From positions 1 through 59,845 of the IMG/VR virus record IMGVR_UViG_3300034375_009050: 59,845 bases of DNA. The stretch is one strand, 5' to 3'. Origin of the DNA: a virus. The position numbers and the translations under genes are program-made. This document shows positions 7,766-15,032 of the stretch, piece after piece. Within the stretch, counting starts at the first letter, position 1; each line of letters opens with the position of its first letter. A model generated the notes under the pieces. The model did not search any database. It was not told the DNA's origin and saw only the letters and a list, made by a program, of their open reading frames with translations.

Positions 7766-8950
7766 ATGAAAAATAAATTAATAGAATCAGAAATTAGAAA
7801 GATGATGAATTTTATCGACTATAAAGTCGGTATGACCATTACTGAACAAAATGATAATAACTACAGAACATCATTATTGAATGAACAAAGTGGATTTAAA
7901 ACTATAAAAGGTAGTACTAGTCCTGAAAAAATTGTTAATTCAAAAGTATTAACACAATACGGTTTAAAAGCGAATGAAAGTAATTTCAAAAATTTTTGGG
8001 AACTTGATGGTCGGAAAAACACAGTAAACACATTTACTAAAGTAAAGAATTTATCTTTATTTACTGAACTAACTACACCTTCCGATGCAACATTAGGTGA
8101 TTTTATCAAATTTTATGTCACACCAGTAAACTCAGAAGGTGAACGTGTGGGTGAAGATAAAATTTATGAACTAAATAAATCTGGTTCAATTAATGCGGAT
8201 ATATTTTATAAAAAGGATGATGTTACCTATATAGTAAGTAAAATAATTGGTTGTCAAAATGGTTTATTAGCACTTGCAAGAGCAATGAATACTGACAAAA
8301 CTAATCAAATGCCAAATAGAGTAACTATAGAAATGAGTGCTGAAGAAAGAGAAAGTAGTATGATTAGTTGGAATCCGTCTAAGGTTAACAATACTCAACC
8401 CGTCTTTAACGCTATTGCATCACTAATATCAGCTTATATAATTACTAAATCTAAACCTAATTTTGAAAGTGGTGACGAAAGATTTAAGGATTTTATTAAT
8501 AAAAATGATGTAGAAATATCAAACGAAATTGTTAAATTGATTAAAAACTCGGACAGTTTATTTGCTGACGAAAAGTATGACAGAAAAAAATTAGGTGACA
8601 TTGATATTCAACCGATTCAAACTTATTTAGCTAAATTACCAAAATTGGAAGATTATTATTTTACAAAGGGTAAATATAATGACCGAAAATACCAAGCTAT
8701 CTACGATAATTATAAGGATAATATTGTTAAATATCTCTTAGATGAATATAAAAAACGTATTAAAATATATTTGGACGAAAATTTTCCTGAAAATTCTGAA
8801 TCATATATGAGTCAAGTTGAACCAAAACCTTATTTACCAATAGGTAAAGGTTTAGAGTATCATATAAATGGTGCTGAAGCCGGCACACCTATTAATGTCA
8901 GTAGTGCCGATAAAGAAACCAATCAAGGTAGTTACGCATTAGGAAAATAG
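7766..8950 (+). CDS. Unknown protein with capsid-targeting-like leader
   Basis: 394 aa, hydrophilic, no recognised domain. The N-terminus MKNKLIESEIRKMMNFI is followed by ITEQ and LNEQSGF, a type of leader repeated on other proteins here, with (L/I)-x-E motifs at LIE, ITE and LNE. The start is fixed by the leader and by TATTTATA 4 nt upstream. It is convergent with the lipoprotein gene, with only 9 bp between the stops. Likely a late, virion-associated protein. Confidence 0.75.
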   Translation: MKNKLIESEIRKMMNFIDYKVGMTITEQNDNNYRTSLLNEQSGFKTIKGSTSPEKIVNSKVLTQYGLKANESNFKNFWELDGRKNTVNTFTKVKNLSLFTELTTPSDATLGDFIKFYVTPVNSEGERVGEDKIYELNKSGSINADIFYKKDDVTYIVSKIIGCQNGLLALARAMNTDKTNQMPNRVTIEMSAEERESSMISWNPSKVNNTQPVFNAIASLISAYIITKSKPNFESGDERFKDFINKNDVEISNEIVKLIKNSDSLFADEKYDRKKLGDIDIQPIQTYLAKLPKLEDYYFTKGKYNDRKYQAIYDNYKDNIVKYLLDEYKKRIKIYLDENFPENSESYMSQVEPKPYLPIGKGLEYHINGAEAGTPINVSSADKETNQGSYALGK

Positions 8951-8959
8951 ATAATACCT

Positions 8960-9166
8960 TTATCTGTATCTAATTATATAATCCAAATTCCCATATTCAT
9001 CAGGTATCGCTACGGTATCTAATATTACTCGTGGAGAACCATCAACCCAAATTATATTTTTATTACTATAATCAGAAAAATTTAATTTATTCACACCTAT
9101 GTTATTATTGGTAGAACAAGAAGCTATTAGTGATAATGATAATAATGATAAAAGTAGATTTTTCAT
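8960..9166 (-). CDS. Small lipoprotein
   Basis: 68 aa. It has a type II signal peptide (MKNLLLSLLSLSLIASC) with lipobox L-I-A-S-C, cleavage before Cys17, then a short polar domain. It should be lipid-anchored to the inner or outer membrane; small phage lipoproteins often serve superinfection exclusion or as outer spanins, but nothing specific is visible. A TATATTTG promoter-like element lies 34 nt upstream. Confidence 0.7.
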   Translation of the reverse strand: MKNLLLSLLSLSLIASCSTNNNIGVNKLNFSDYSNKNIIWVDGSPRVILDTVAIPDEYGNLDYIIRYR

Positions 9167-9200
9167 AATGTTTTTAATTAATTTATTTTGTTTAATAATT

Positions 9201-9208
9201 CAAATATA
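9201..9208 (-). promoter_or_regulatory. Bacteroidota-type -7 element TATATTTG
   Basis: Reads TATATTTG on the minus strand, matching TAnnTTTG, about 34 nt before the lipoprotein start. Confidence 0.5.
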
Positions 9209-9219
9209 ATAAAATTATT

Positions 9220-10098
9220 TTAAATTACCAATTCTTTATAAGTCTTTTGTAGTTCTTTTACTATGTTTAATGATTCGTCATTACTAAGTTTAGTATTAAA
9301 TCTTTTCTTAGCTAACGCTTTAATTACTGAAGCGAAAGCAATAGTTGGGATGTTTATAGTTGGTGACTTAACTTCTTCAACTATTTCTTCTTCTTCTTTC
9401 ATATAAACCATTTGTCCATTCTCCAATTTGTAAAATAGTTTAACATTAGATTCACCTCTACGATTTTTACTGAATTCTAAATGTCTCTCAGTACCATGAC
9501 CTCTACGAATATACAACATACCAGAAGTATCAAACTCAATAGAAGAATCTCCTTTGAAAGTACCACTTTTAGTTGCCTGTTGAATAACTAAAAAGGTAGT
9601 ATAAGTATTGGTTGTATTATTTCCTCTTTTATGTTTAAACATCAAATCCATAACCCACTTTAAACTTTGTTTAGAATTAAGTCCTGTAGTGGTCTGTATC
9701 CTACCTGAAACGACTTCTAATGAATCCATTAATACAATATCCCATCCTTCATTTAAAGTGTCCTCAATCAACTTTTGTGGGTTTTTAGTACCAGAAAGAT
9801 ACAACGTATCCAATTCCAACAAACCTGGAATAAAAGTAGATAATTCATAATTGTCTATCTCATCTTGTTCCCCAGAAATGTAAAGACACTTTTTGTTTGG
9901 ATTTTCAGCCTGTAATCTAGATAAAGTATCTATAGACCAAGAAGTTTTACCACTACCCGCACCACCAACAACAATATACACTGTAGAAGGTAAAAATCCT
10001 CCTCTGGTGGATATAAATTGGTCCAACTCAGAATTAGTCTTCATTGGTTTAAGGACTTCTTGTGGGATATGTAAATCTTTTAATCTTACTGTACTCAT
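9220..10098 (-). CDS. RadA/Sms-like RecA-fold ATPase
   Basis: 292 aa. Walker A GGAGSGKTSWS lies at about residues 44-54, a hydrophobic Walker B strand WDIVLMDSLE near 120, then LVIQQATKSG and the motif KNRRG near 212, which corresponds to the KNRFG motif that distinguishes RadA from RecA. The N-terminal zinc finger and C-terminal Lon-like domain of full RadA are absent, so this is a core-only version, as in several phages. RadA works in branch migration and recombination-dependent replication. It is preceded by a TATATTTG element, suggesting early expression from host polymerase. Confidence 0.75.
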   Translation of the reverse strand: MSTVRLKDLHIPQEVLKPMKTNSELDQFISTRGGFLPSTVYIVVGGAGSGKTSWSIDTLSRLQAENPNKKCLYISGEQDEIDNYELSTFIPGLLELDTLYLSGTKNPQKLIEDTLNEGWDIVLMDSLEVVSGRIQTTTGLNSKQSLKWVMDLMFKHKRGNNTTNTYTTFLVIQQATKSGTFKGDSSIEFDTSGMLYIRRGHGTERHLEFSKNRRGESNVKLFYKLENGQMVYMKEEEEIVEEVKSPTINIPTIAFASVIKALAKKRFNTKLSNDESLNIVKELQKTYKELVI

Positions 10099-10130
10099 AT
10101 GTTAAAATGTTAAGTGATTATTTAATAATA

Positions 10131-10138
10131 CAAATATA
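10131..10138 (-). promoter_or_regulatory. Bacteroidota-type promoter (TTG -33, TATATTTG -7)
   Basis: TATATTTG on the minus strand, 32 nt before the RadA-like gene. A TTG lies about 20 nt further upstream, the usual spacing for the Bacteroidota -33/-7 pair. Confidence 0.6.
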
Positions 10139-10168
10139 ATGTTTTTTGATGAAAAAAACAAAAATTAA

Positions 10169-10402
10169 TTACAACATATATCTATGAATATCCATATTGT
10201 TTTTTAAATCGAACAAGTACTGACACTTCTCATATTCTTCCACTTCTGGAGATTCAAAATACTCAATCATTAAATCAATTTGTGTTATTTTATCGTTATG
10301 TGATAAAGTATAGTTTTGTGTCCACTGTTCGGGACCCATGTCAATTAAATCATTGAAAGATTTTTTAATTTGTTCTATTTTAGTGTCGTCCCAAATTTCC
10401 AT
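10169..10402 (-). CDS. Small acidic unknown protein
   Basis: 77 aa, helical and acidic (MEIWDDTKIEQIKKSF...), no recognised domain. It is divergent from the PAS gene across 50 bp that contain a palindromic TATTTATAAATA. Confidence 0.55.
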   Translation of the reverse strand: MEIWDDTKIEQIKKSFNDLIDMGPEQWTQNYTLSHNDKITQIDLMIEYFESPEVEEYEKCQYLFDLKNNMDIHRYML

Positions 10403-10423
10403 TAATTTCTTTTAAATTCTTTA

Positions 10424-10435
10424 TATTTATAAATA
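10424..10435. promoter_or_regulatory. Palindromic TATTTATAAATA between divergent genes
   Basis: The sequence contains TATTTATA on both strands, 21 nt before the PAS gene and about 25 nt before the minus-strand gene. It could drive both. Confidence 0.45.
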
Positions 10436-10452
10436 TAAAAAGATATTCACAC

Positions 10453-10983
10453 ATGTACACAAACGAATGTAATTTAACTTATTTAAAAGAATTAACTAAT
10501 TCTTTGGTAGATAGAGATATCGAATTAAAAAAACATAATGAACTTATTAAATTAGTATTTGACAATTGTCCATCTAGTTTAATTATTTGGGCTGTAGATA
10601 AAAATTTAGTATTTACTTTATCAGAAGGCAGAGGTTTAAAAAATTTAGGTTTTAAAAGTGGTGAGAACATTGGTAAAAGTTTGTATGAATATTTTGATAC
10701 TGTAGATGATGAATTTATGCCAATAAAATACCATATAAAAGCTTTAGAAGGTATTGATGTTAAATTTGATTATGAACATAATGGAAGAATTTGGCACACA
10801 CACTGCACACCTATTTTGAGTAAAGAAAATAAAATTATTGGTGTTATTGGTTGTGCTTTTGATATAACAAAATACGTTGACCAACAAAATAAAATCTTAG
10901 AATTAGAAAAAATTATTAAAGACTCGGAGACTCGGTCTAAAGATAAAATGAAATTATTAGAAAAATTAATTGAAAATGACTAA
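10453..10983 (+). CDS. Stand-alone PAS-domain protein
   Basis: 176 aa. A short helix (1-45) leads into a PAS domain (about 46-150: LIKLVFDNCPSSLIIWAVDKN through HCTPILSKENKIIGVIGCAFDITKY), followed by a coiled coil (150-176). There is no kinase, GGDEF or DNA-binding output. It overlaps a coiled-coil/TM gene by 8 bp, which may anchor it to the membrane. PAS domains bind small ligands or cofactors, or mediate dimerisation; this is the second PAS protein in the window after the kinase at 4327. Confidence 0.8.
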   Translation: MYTNECNLTYLKELTNSLVDRDIELKKHNELIKLVFDNCPSSLIIWAVDKNLVFTLSEGRGLKNLGFKSGENIGKSLYEYFDTVDDEFMPIKYHIKALEGIDVKFDYEHNGRIWHTHCTPILSKENKIIGVIGCAFDITKYVDQQNKILELEKIIKDSETRSKDKMKLLEKLIEND

Positions 10984-11302
10984 TGTACAAAATGGTTGGA
11001 ACGAATACTCCAAGTTGGTTATCAATGAACTAGAAAGGTTAAATGAAAATATTAATAACCTTAATGGTCAAATAGTAGAACTAAAAAACGAAATCATAGA
11101 GTTAAAAGGTAAAGAACAATCTGTAAAAGAACTCAAAGTATGGAAAAATTCCATTGATGAGGTTGTTTCACCGACACAACTTAAGATTTTAGTTGATTCA
11201 GTAGCTGAACTAAAAACTTTTAAAACCCAAGCAATTACTGTTTTTATAATAGTTCAAGGAATTATAAGTATTGGTTTGGCATTAATTGGATATTTTATTT
11301 AG
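10976..11302 (+). CDS. Coiled-coil protein with C-terminal TM anchor
   Basis: 108 aa from the ATG at 10976 (MTNVQNGW); a TTG two codons earlier is possible but less likely. Residues 12-60 are a coiled coil and the C-terminal 22 residues (VFIIVQGIISIGLALIGYFI) a TM helix, giving a tail-anchored protein. The 8-bp overlap with the PAS gene suggests a functional pair. Resembles small phage membrane proteins of unknown role. Confidence 0.7.
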   Translation: MTNVQNGWNEYSKLVINELERLNENINNLNGQIVELKNEIIELKGKEQSVKELKVWKNSIDEVVSPTQLKILVDSVAELKTFKTQAITVFIIVQGIISIGLALIGYFI

Positions 11303-11384
11303 ATTTAGTCTTATTATTTCCTAGTACGGCGTCCAAACCTATCAAAATTAAAATAACCAATATAACATATTTTATTAATTTCAT
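11295..11384 (-). CDS. Single-TM micropeptide
   Basis: 29 aa: a hydrophobic helix of about 20 residues (LIKYVILVILILIGLDAVLG) with a basic tail NNKTKSK. A TATATTTG element lies 21 nt upstream, supporting it as a real gene. It overlaps the end of the convergent gene by 8 bp. Function unknown. Confidence 0.5.
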   Translation of the reverse strand: MKLIKYVILVILILIGLDAVLGNNKTKSK

Positions 11385-11404
11385 TTATTATATTATTTAG
11401 AGTA

Positions 11405-11412
11405 CAAATATA
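11405..11412 (-). promoter_or_regulatory. Bacteroidota-type -7 element TATATTTG
   Basis: Minus-strand TATATTTG, 21 nt before the 29-aa TM peptide. Confidence 0.5.
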
Positions 11413-11446
11413 ATAATTTAGATTTAAAATACAAAAATGTTAATAA

Positions 11447-11653
11447 TTATTTTTTGTTCATTTGATAATCTATAGGTGTACACTCTGGACAAAGTGTCAT
11501 TAGTTCAGTGAACGGAGAACATTCTGTATTATTTAAATTTGGATTTCCCAAATAACCTAATTCTTTTATTGTATACATTGGACGATTACACTTATCACAG
11601 ATAAATTGTACGGTCACATCATCTTCTAAATTTTGTTGTTTATTAGACTCCAT
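11447..11653 (-). CDS. Small four-cysteine zinc-binding protein
   Basis: 68 aa. CDKC at about 19-22 and CPEC near 55-58 make a likely zinc ribbon (a further Cys sits in NNTECSP). No other domain. It is in a minus-strand run of small genes from 13334 down, with 1-5 bp gaps. Confidence 0.6.
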   Translation of the reverse strand: MESNKQQNLEDDVTVQFICDKCNRPMYTIKELGYLGNPNLNNTECSPFTELMTLCPECTPIDYQMNKK

Positions 11654-11657
11654 AATT

Positions 11658-11852
11658 TTAATTTTTTATATATGAAATTTCTTTACCAATAATCAAACGT
11701 TTTAATTGTGAGTAACCTAAAAAGTCAGAAAACATGTTATTATACATATTAACATAATTTTCAGCGATTTTTAATTGTTGTAATGTATTACAACTTTCAA
11801 TCACTTTAATCGCTTTGTTTTTAGCCTCAATTTGTTTTATAATATCATACAT
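11658..11852 (-). CDS. Small helical unknown protein
   Basis: 64 aa, all helical by composition (MYDIIKQIEAKNKAIKVIES...). No family recognised. It lies 4 bp from both neighbours in a probable operon of early small genes. Confidence 0.5.
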   Translation of the reverse strand: MYDIIKQIEAKNKAIKVIESCNTLQQLKIAENYVNMYNNMFSDFLGYSQLKRLIIGKEISYIKN

Positions 11853-11856
11853 AATT

Positions 11857-12189
11857 TTAATTCTCTTTATATTTTTTAGTTAACCAAATAATTTCTTCAC
11901 CATCACTGTTTTGAATAGAATCAATGACTCCTTCATTTTTTAATTCTTCTAAAGTGGTTTTCATAACAACCTCAAACATTTTTTCAGATATTTTTTTAAG
12001 AGTTATATCCACATCTCCATTTTTCAACCAAGATTCTAAAGCTAATGAACCTATAATATCTCTATAATTACTTATTGTAATTTCAGAGTTAGGATTTAAA
12101 TTATGTTCTTCGAAAAATTTATTTTTTTTAAATTCATCATATAAACCACTTAACCATTTCTCTACTGTTTGGGGATAACTTGTACTCAT
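11857..12189 (-). CDS. Unknown protein
   Basis: 110 aa, mixed charge, no recognised motif. It sits 3 bp from the 179-aa gene upstream in the same operon. Confidence 0.5.
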   Translation of the reverse strand: MSTSYPQTVEKWLSGLYDEFKKNKFFEEHNLNPNSEITISNYRDIIGSLALESWLKNGDVDITLKKISEKMFEVVMKTTLEELKNEGVIDSIQNSDGEEIIWLTKKYKEN

Positions 12190-12192
12190 CTA

Positions 12193-12732
12193 CTAAACTC
12201 TTTTTGAATGTCCTACAATTTGATAAAAATCTTTTTTGTCATCACAATAATCCAACACTAATTGAAGAAGTGTTTTGAACATAAAAGCCCCCGAAGTCTG
12301 TTTCTCACATCGTGTAAATAACTCAATGAAGGTAGTCAACGTATCCATATTATAATACCCATGACCATTAAGTTCACCGTAAACATTATCCATTTCATTT
12401 TTGGATATTAATTCATAGTTGTTTCTCTCTTCTACCGTCTTAAATGGTTCCATTTGGTCATAATTCTCTAACATTGTATGTACAAATTGTTGAACCATTT
12501 CTTTATTATATTCACACTTCACCAGTAGGTCGACAATCCAATGGGTATGTGATGGTGTTCGTAATCGTTTACCTGGTTCACGGTATTTAACAATGAAATC
12601 AAGGTCAGGATTTTCACCACGAAATCCTTGATAAATTGCTATTACCGTACCATCACTCATAGTATAGTATTTTAGTGGTGGGTAATAATTATCCGTTCCT
12701 CTTTGTTTGTATGTTAACTGTTTAATGGTCAT
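12193..12732 (-). CDS. Unknown protein
   Basis: 179 aa, soluble; the N-terminal half is beta-rich (TDNYYPPLKYYTMSDGTVIAIYQGFRG, PSHTHWIVDLLV) and the C-terminal half helical. It overlaps the GIY-YIG-like gene start by 4 bp. Family not recognised. Confidence 0.6.
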   Translation of the reverse strand: MTIKQLTYKQRGTDNYYPPLKYYTMSDGTVIAIYQGFRGENPDLDFIVKYREPGKRLRTPSHTHWIVDLLVKCEYNKEMVQQFVHTMLENYDQMEPFKTVEERNNYELISKNEMDNVYGELNGHGYYNMDTLTTFIELFTRCEKQTSGAFMFKTLLQLVLDYCDDKKDFYQIVGHSKRV

Positions 12733-13334
12733 AGGTTTATTTTTTTTAAATCTTCTTCTAAATTGTAATATCTGTTAATTCTAAGACTGTGTTTTGATTT
12801 ATTATCCCAACAAATCATTTTTTCATTAAGGTGAACCAAATCTTTAATTCTATCTTCCATAATAACTGAAGGTCTTGCATTTTCCCTAAAGTAACCAACT
12901 TTGTTTTTTATAATCAATTCTTCAATTATTGTTGTTGGTATTCCTTTATTTTGATAATCTTTAATCAAATCATTCACTTTTTGAAAATAATCAAAAAATT
13001 CATTTTCAATGTTACCGATATATCTATTTTCGAATTCTACTTCTACACAATCTTGAACAATATCATAAAAAATAGATAAGGATTCTGAATTGACTTCAAA
13101 AATCTCATCATGATTAGACTGTGTAATGTACTTTTTTAAATTATTTCTGAGTTTTGTTTCAACATCTCTTGCTTGATTGTAGGTTTCAAATTCATAAGTT
13201 TTTAAAAACTCAATTGGTCTAAGATGTTCTGTAGTGTTATATGAAATTAATCTAGTATTTAGACAATTAGTAATACCGAATTTATAGAAATCTTCTACAC
13301 CATCTGATGCTAAATATAAATAACCTTTTTTCAT
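12729..13334 (-). CDS. T5orf172/GIY-YIG-like domain protein
   Basis: 201 aa. The N-terminus KGYLYLASDGVEDFYKFGIT, then N-RL-SYNT and an AR-VE-KL helix, matches the T5orf172 (Mug113) branch of the GIY-YIG superfamily: paired Y-x-Y strand, KFGIT strand and the Arg helix. The C-terminal half is helical and unrecognised. Such proteins occur in large phages as nuclease-like or DNA-binding modules; activity is not certain. It is the first gene of the operon, with a ~95-nt structured leader. Confidence 0.65.
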   Translation of the reverse strand: MKKGYLYLASDGVEDFYKFGITNCLNTRLISYNTTEHLRPIEFLKTYEFETYNQARDVETKLRNNLKKYITQSNHDEIFEVNSESLSIFYDIVQDCVEVEFENRYIGNIENEFFDYFQKVNDLIKDYQNKGIPTTIIEELIIKNKVGYFRENARPSVIMEDRIKDLVHLNEKMICWDNKSKHSLRINRYYNLEEDLKKINL

Positions 13335-13352
13335 AAATTAAGTCTGTGTAAA

Positions 13353-13395
13353 CCCATAATTCTTTAGGTTATGGGAGGAAATAGACTAGGTTTCC
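13353..13395 (-). promoter_or_regulatory. Paired hairpins in the leader of the 13334 operon
   Basis: CCCATAA (13353-13359) pairs with TTATGGG (13369-13375), 7 bp, and GGAAA (13377-13381) pairs with TTTCC (13391-13395). Both lie between a TATATTTG element and the start of the minus-strand gene, so they would be in its 5' leader. Possible mRNA-stability or translation-control element. Confidence 0.4.
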
Positions 13396-13429
13396 CTCTT
13401 TAAATTAACAATTAAATTTTAATATGTGA

Positions 13430-13437
13430 CAAATATA
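13430..13437 (-). promoter_or_regulatory. Bacteroidota-type -7 element TATATTTG
   Basis: Minus-strand TATATTTG, 95 nt upstream of the T5orf172 gene; would drive the operon 13334 to 11447. Confidence 0.5.
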
Positions 13438-13521
13438 ATTAAATGTAGTGTTTTATTTTTAAATTTTCAATTTTTTTTAAAAATAAATAAATACTATACG
13501 ATGTGAACTACCCAATCATAC

Positions 13522-13611
13522 CTATTTTTTCCTTTTGTCCATTCTTTGTGTTATATATAGTAATCCATTTACCACTATAAAAACTACAACGACACTAATT
13601 ATTGTTCCCAT
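13522..13611 (-). CDS. Single-TM micropeptide
   Basis: 29 aa: a TM helix (GTIISVVVVFIVVNGLLYI) with basic tail RMDKRKK. It starts inside the last codons of the preceding minus-strand gene (17-bp overlap), typical of coupled phage genes. Function unknown; very similar in plan to the 29-aa peptide at 11295. Confidence 0.5.
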   Translation of the reverse strand: MGTIISVVVVFIVVNGLLYITQRMDKRKK

Positions 13612-13789
13612 TTTTCTTATTTTTTTTAATTACTTTATCATAAGCATATGACCACTTATCTCTAATATCTTTGTGCTTATGTTTTTTTTTAGAATTCAAT
13701 TTATCTAATTGTTTGTAAAATTTATCTTTTAACTTTTTTTCTTTCAAAGAAAAATAAATTTCAGTAAATAAATCATCGTAATGTCCCAT
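13595..13789 (-). CDS. Small basic protein
   Basis: 64 aa, lysine-rich (SKKKHKHKDIRDKW, IKKNKKN). Possibly nucleic-acid binding by charge alone. No family recognised. Confidence 0.5.
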   Translation of the reverse strand: MGHYDDLFTEIYFSLKEKKLKDKFYKQLDKLNSKKKHKHKDIRDKWSYAYDKVIKKNKKNGNNN

Positions 13790-13825
13790 AACATTATATT
13801 TTTTTTAAATTAATCTTTTGGTTCA

Positions 13826-14050
13826 CTAATTTTTTTTAGTTTCTGATTTACCCTTTACCTCATGAGGATTACTTGATTGTATTTGTAAAAATCGATGTAC
13901 AACTGCATCATTAAATGGTGTGACTTCATTTTTATTTAACTTTACTGTGTTAACAACTTCAGTTATTTTTTGCCACACTTCTTTACTCGGTACACCATCA
14001 GTTGAGTCTACTATCCCTCTAATCCAATATAAAAATTCATTAGCGTTCAT
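13826..14050 (-). CDS. Small conserved-looking unknown protein
   Basis: 74 aa, MNANEFLYWIRGIVDSTDG... helical, Trp-containing; this type of short protein is common in large marine phages, but I cannot name a family. Overlaps the membrane gene upstream by 11 bp. Confidence 0.55.
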   Translation of the reverse strand: MNANEFLYWIRGIVDSTDGVPSKEVWQKITEVVNTVKLNKNEVTPFNDAVVHRFLQIQSSNPHEVKGKSETKKN

Positions 14051-14246
14051 TATTTATACTTCTAATAAAGTTTGATTTTGACAATATTTTAATTTGATTT
14101 TTAACCATGTTACAAGTCTCTTGAATAAAAACTTTAATTGAAATTATTGGTAATGATATTATCAGAATAAACGTACTTAAAATTACTAATATCAAAAATG
14201 ATATAAATTGTAAATTTCTTTTTAAGGAAGGTAATTTGAGTGTCAT
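14040..14246 (-). CDS. Small single-TM protein
   Basis: 68 aa with a TM helix at about 13-35 (FISFLILVILSTFILIISLP) flanked by basic residues. Function unknown. Confidence 0.5.
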   Translation of the reverse strand: MTLKLPSLKRNLQFISFLILVILSTFILIISLPIISIKVFIQETCNMVKNQIKILSKSNFIRSINNER

Positions 14247-14249
14247 ATA

Positions 14250-14465
14250 TTAAAGATATTGTGTTATTCTACTAGCTTCTTGTTCTATTTTAAATAACAT
14301 TTTTTTATAACCGTTAACTTTTTGTTGGTTCCCATAATCATACTCATTAATTTCAACACTTTTAGCCTGTTCTTCTATTGGTAGTTTTGGAACTCTACTA
14401 AGTAACTCTGTAAATTTTTGGTGTTCTGACATTAACCAATTATAATAGTCTGCTTTTGATTTCAT
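14250..14465 (-). CDS. Small helical unknown protein
   Basis: 71 aa, MKSKADYYNWLMSEHQKFTELLSR..., helical. It overlaps the ParB-like gene by 4 bp (coupled). Confidence 0.5.
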   Translation of the reverse strand: MKSKADYYNWLMSEHQKFTELLSRVPKLPIEEQAKSVEINEYDYGNQQKVNGYKKMLFKIEQEASRITQYL

Positions 14466-14965
14466 ATTTTATTTTTTAATATTTTATTTTTTAATATTTT
14501 ATAATTTGGAGAATTTTTTATGCGTTTTAAATATTCTTCGTTAGATTTATTAATGTTTTCATTTAGTATTTTTTTTACTTCAAAATCTATATTTATATAT
14601 TTTTTAACATTAATACTTGCGGATTTACTAACCCAAACTTTAATCGAATCATTTGGTTTTTTATTTTCAGATAATATAAATGTTCTATGAAAACCGTTTA
14701 CTATTGAATATTCAGTTATTCTTTCTTTTGGCTCTATGTATTTAGAAACAATTATTGATGGTATATAACCTATAGTATCTAAAGATTTTCTTAATTTTTC
14801 CCATTCATATTGTTTATCAAATAAAAAATAAGAATTTAAACCCTTTTCTTTCATCAAACTATATTGTTTAATATTTTCATATCTAATAGTAGTGAGATAA
14901 TAGTTTGGATGTAAAAATTTTATTAAAAAACTTGAAATCTCTTTTATAAACGTAAAAAATAACAT
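14462..14965 (-). CDS. ParB/Srx-like domain protein
   Basis: 167 aa. The segment EYSIVNGFHRTFILSE (about 98-113) matches the G-x-H-R core of ParB/sulfiredoxin-fold proteins, which bind nucleotides. The N-terminal 25 residues are hydrophobic/basic and could be a membrane anchor. The C-terminus is a short repeat KILKNKILKNKI encoded by tandem 15-nt units, a sign of recent slippage. No HTH is seen, so it is not a full ParB. Confidence 0.5.
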   Translation of the reverse strand: MLFFTFIKEISSFLIKFLHPNYYLTTIRYENIKQYSLMKEKGLNSYFLFDKQYEWEKLRKSLDTIGYIPSIIVSKYIEPKERITEYSIVNGFHRTFILSENKKPNDSIKVWVSKSASINVKKYINIDFEVKKILNENINKSNEEYLKRIKNSPNYKILKNKILKNKI

Positions 14966-15032
14966 AATATAATTTTAAAATAATCTACTAAAATGTAAAT
15001 AATTCAATTAATAACTAGACTATAAGTATTTT

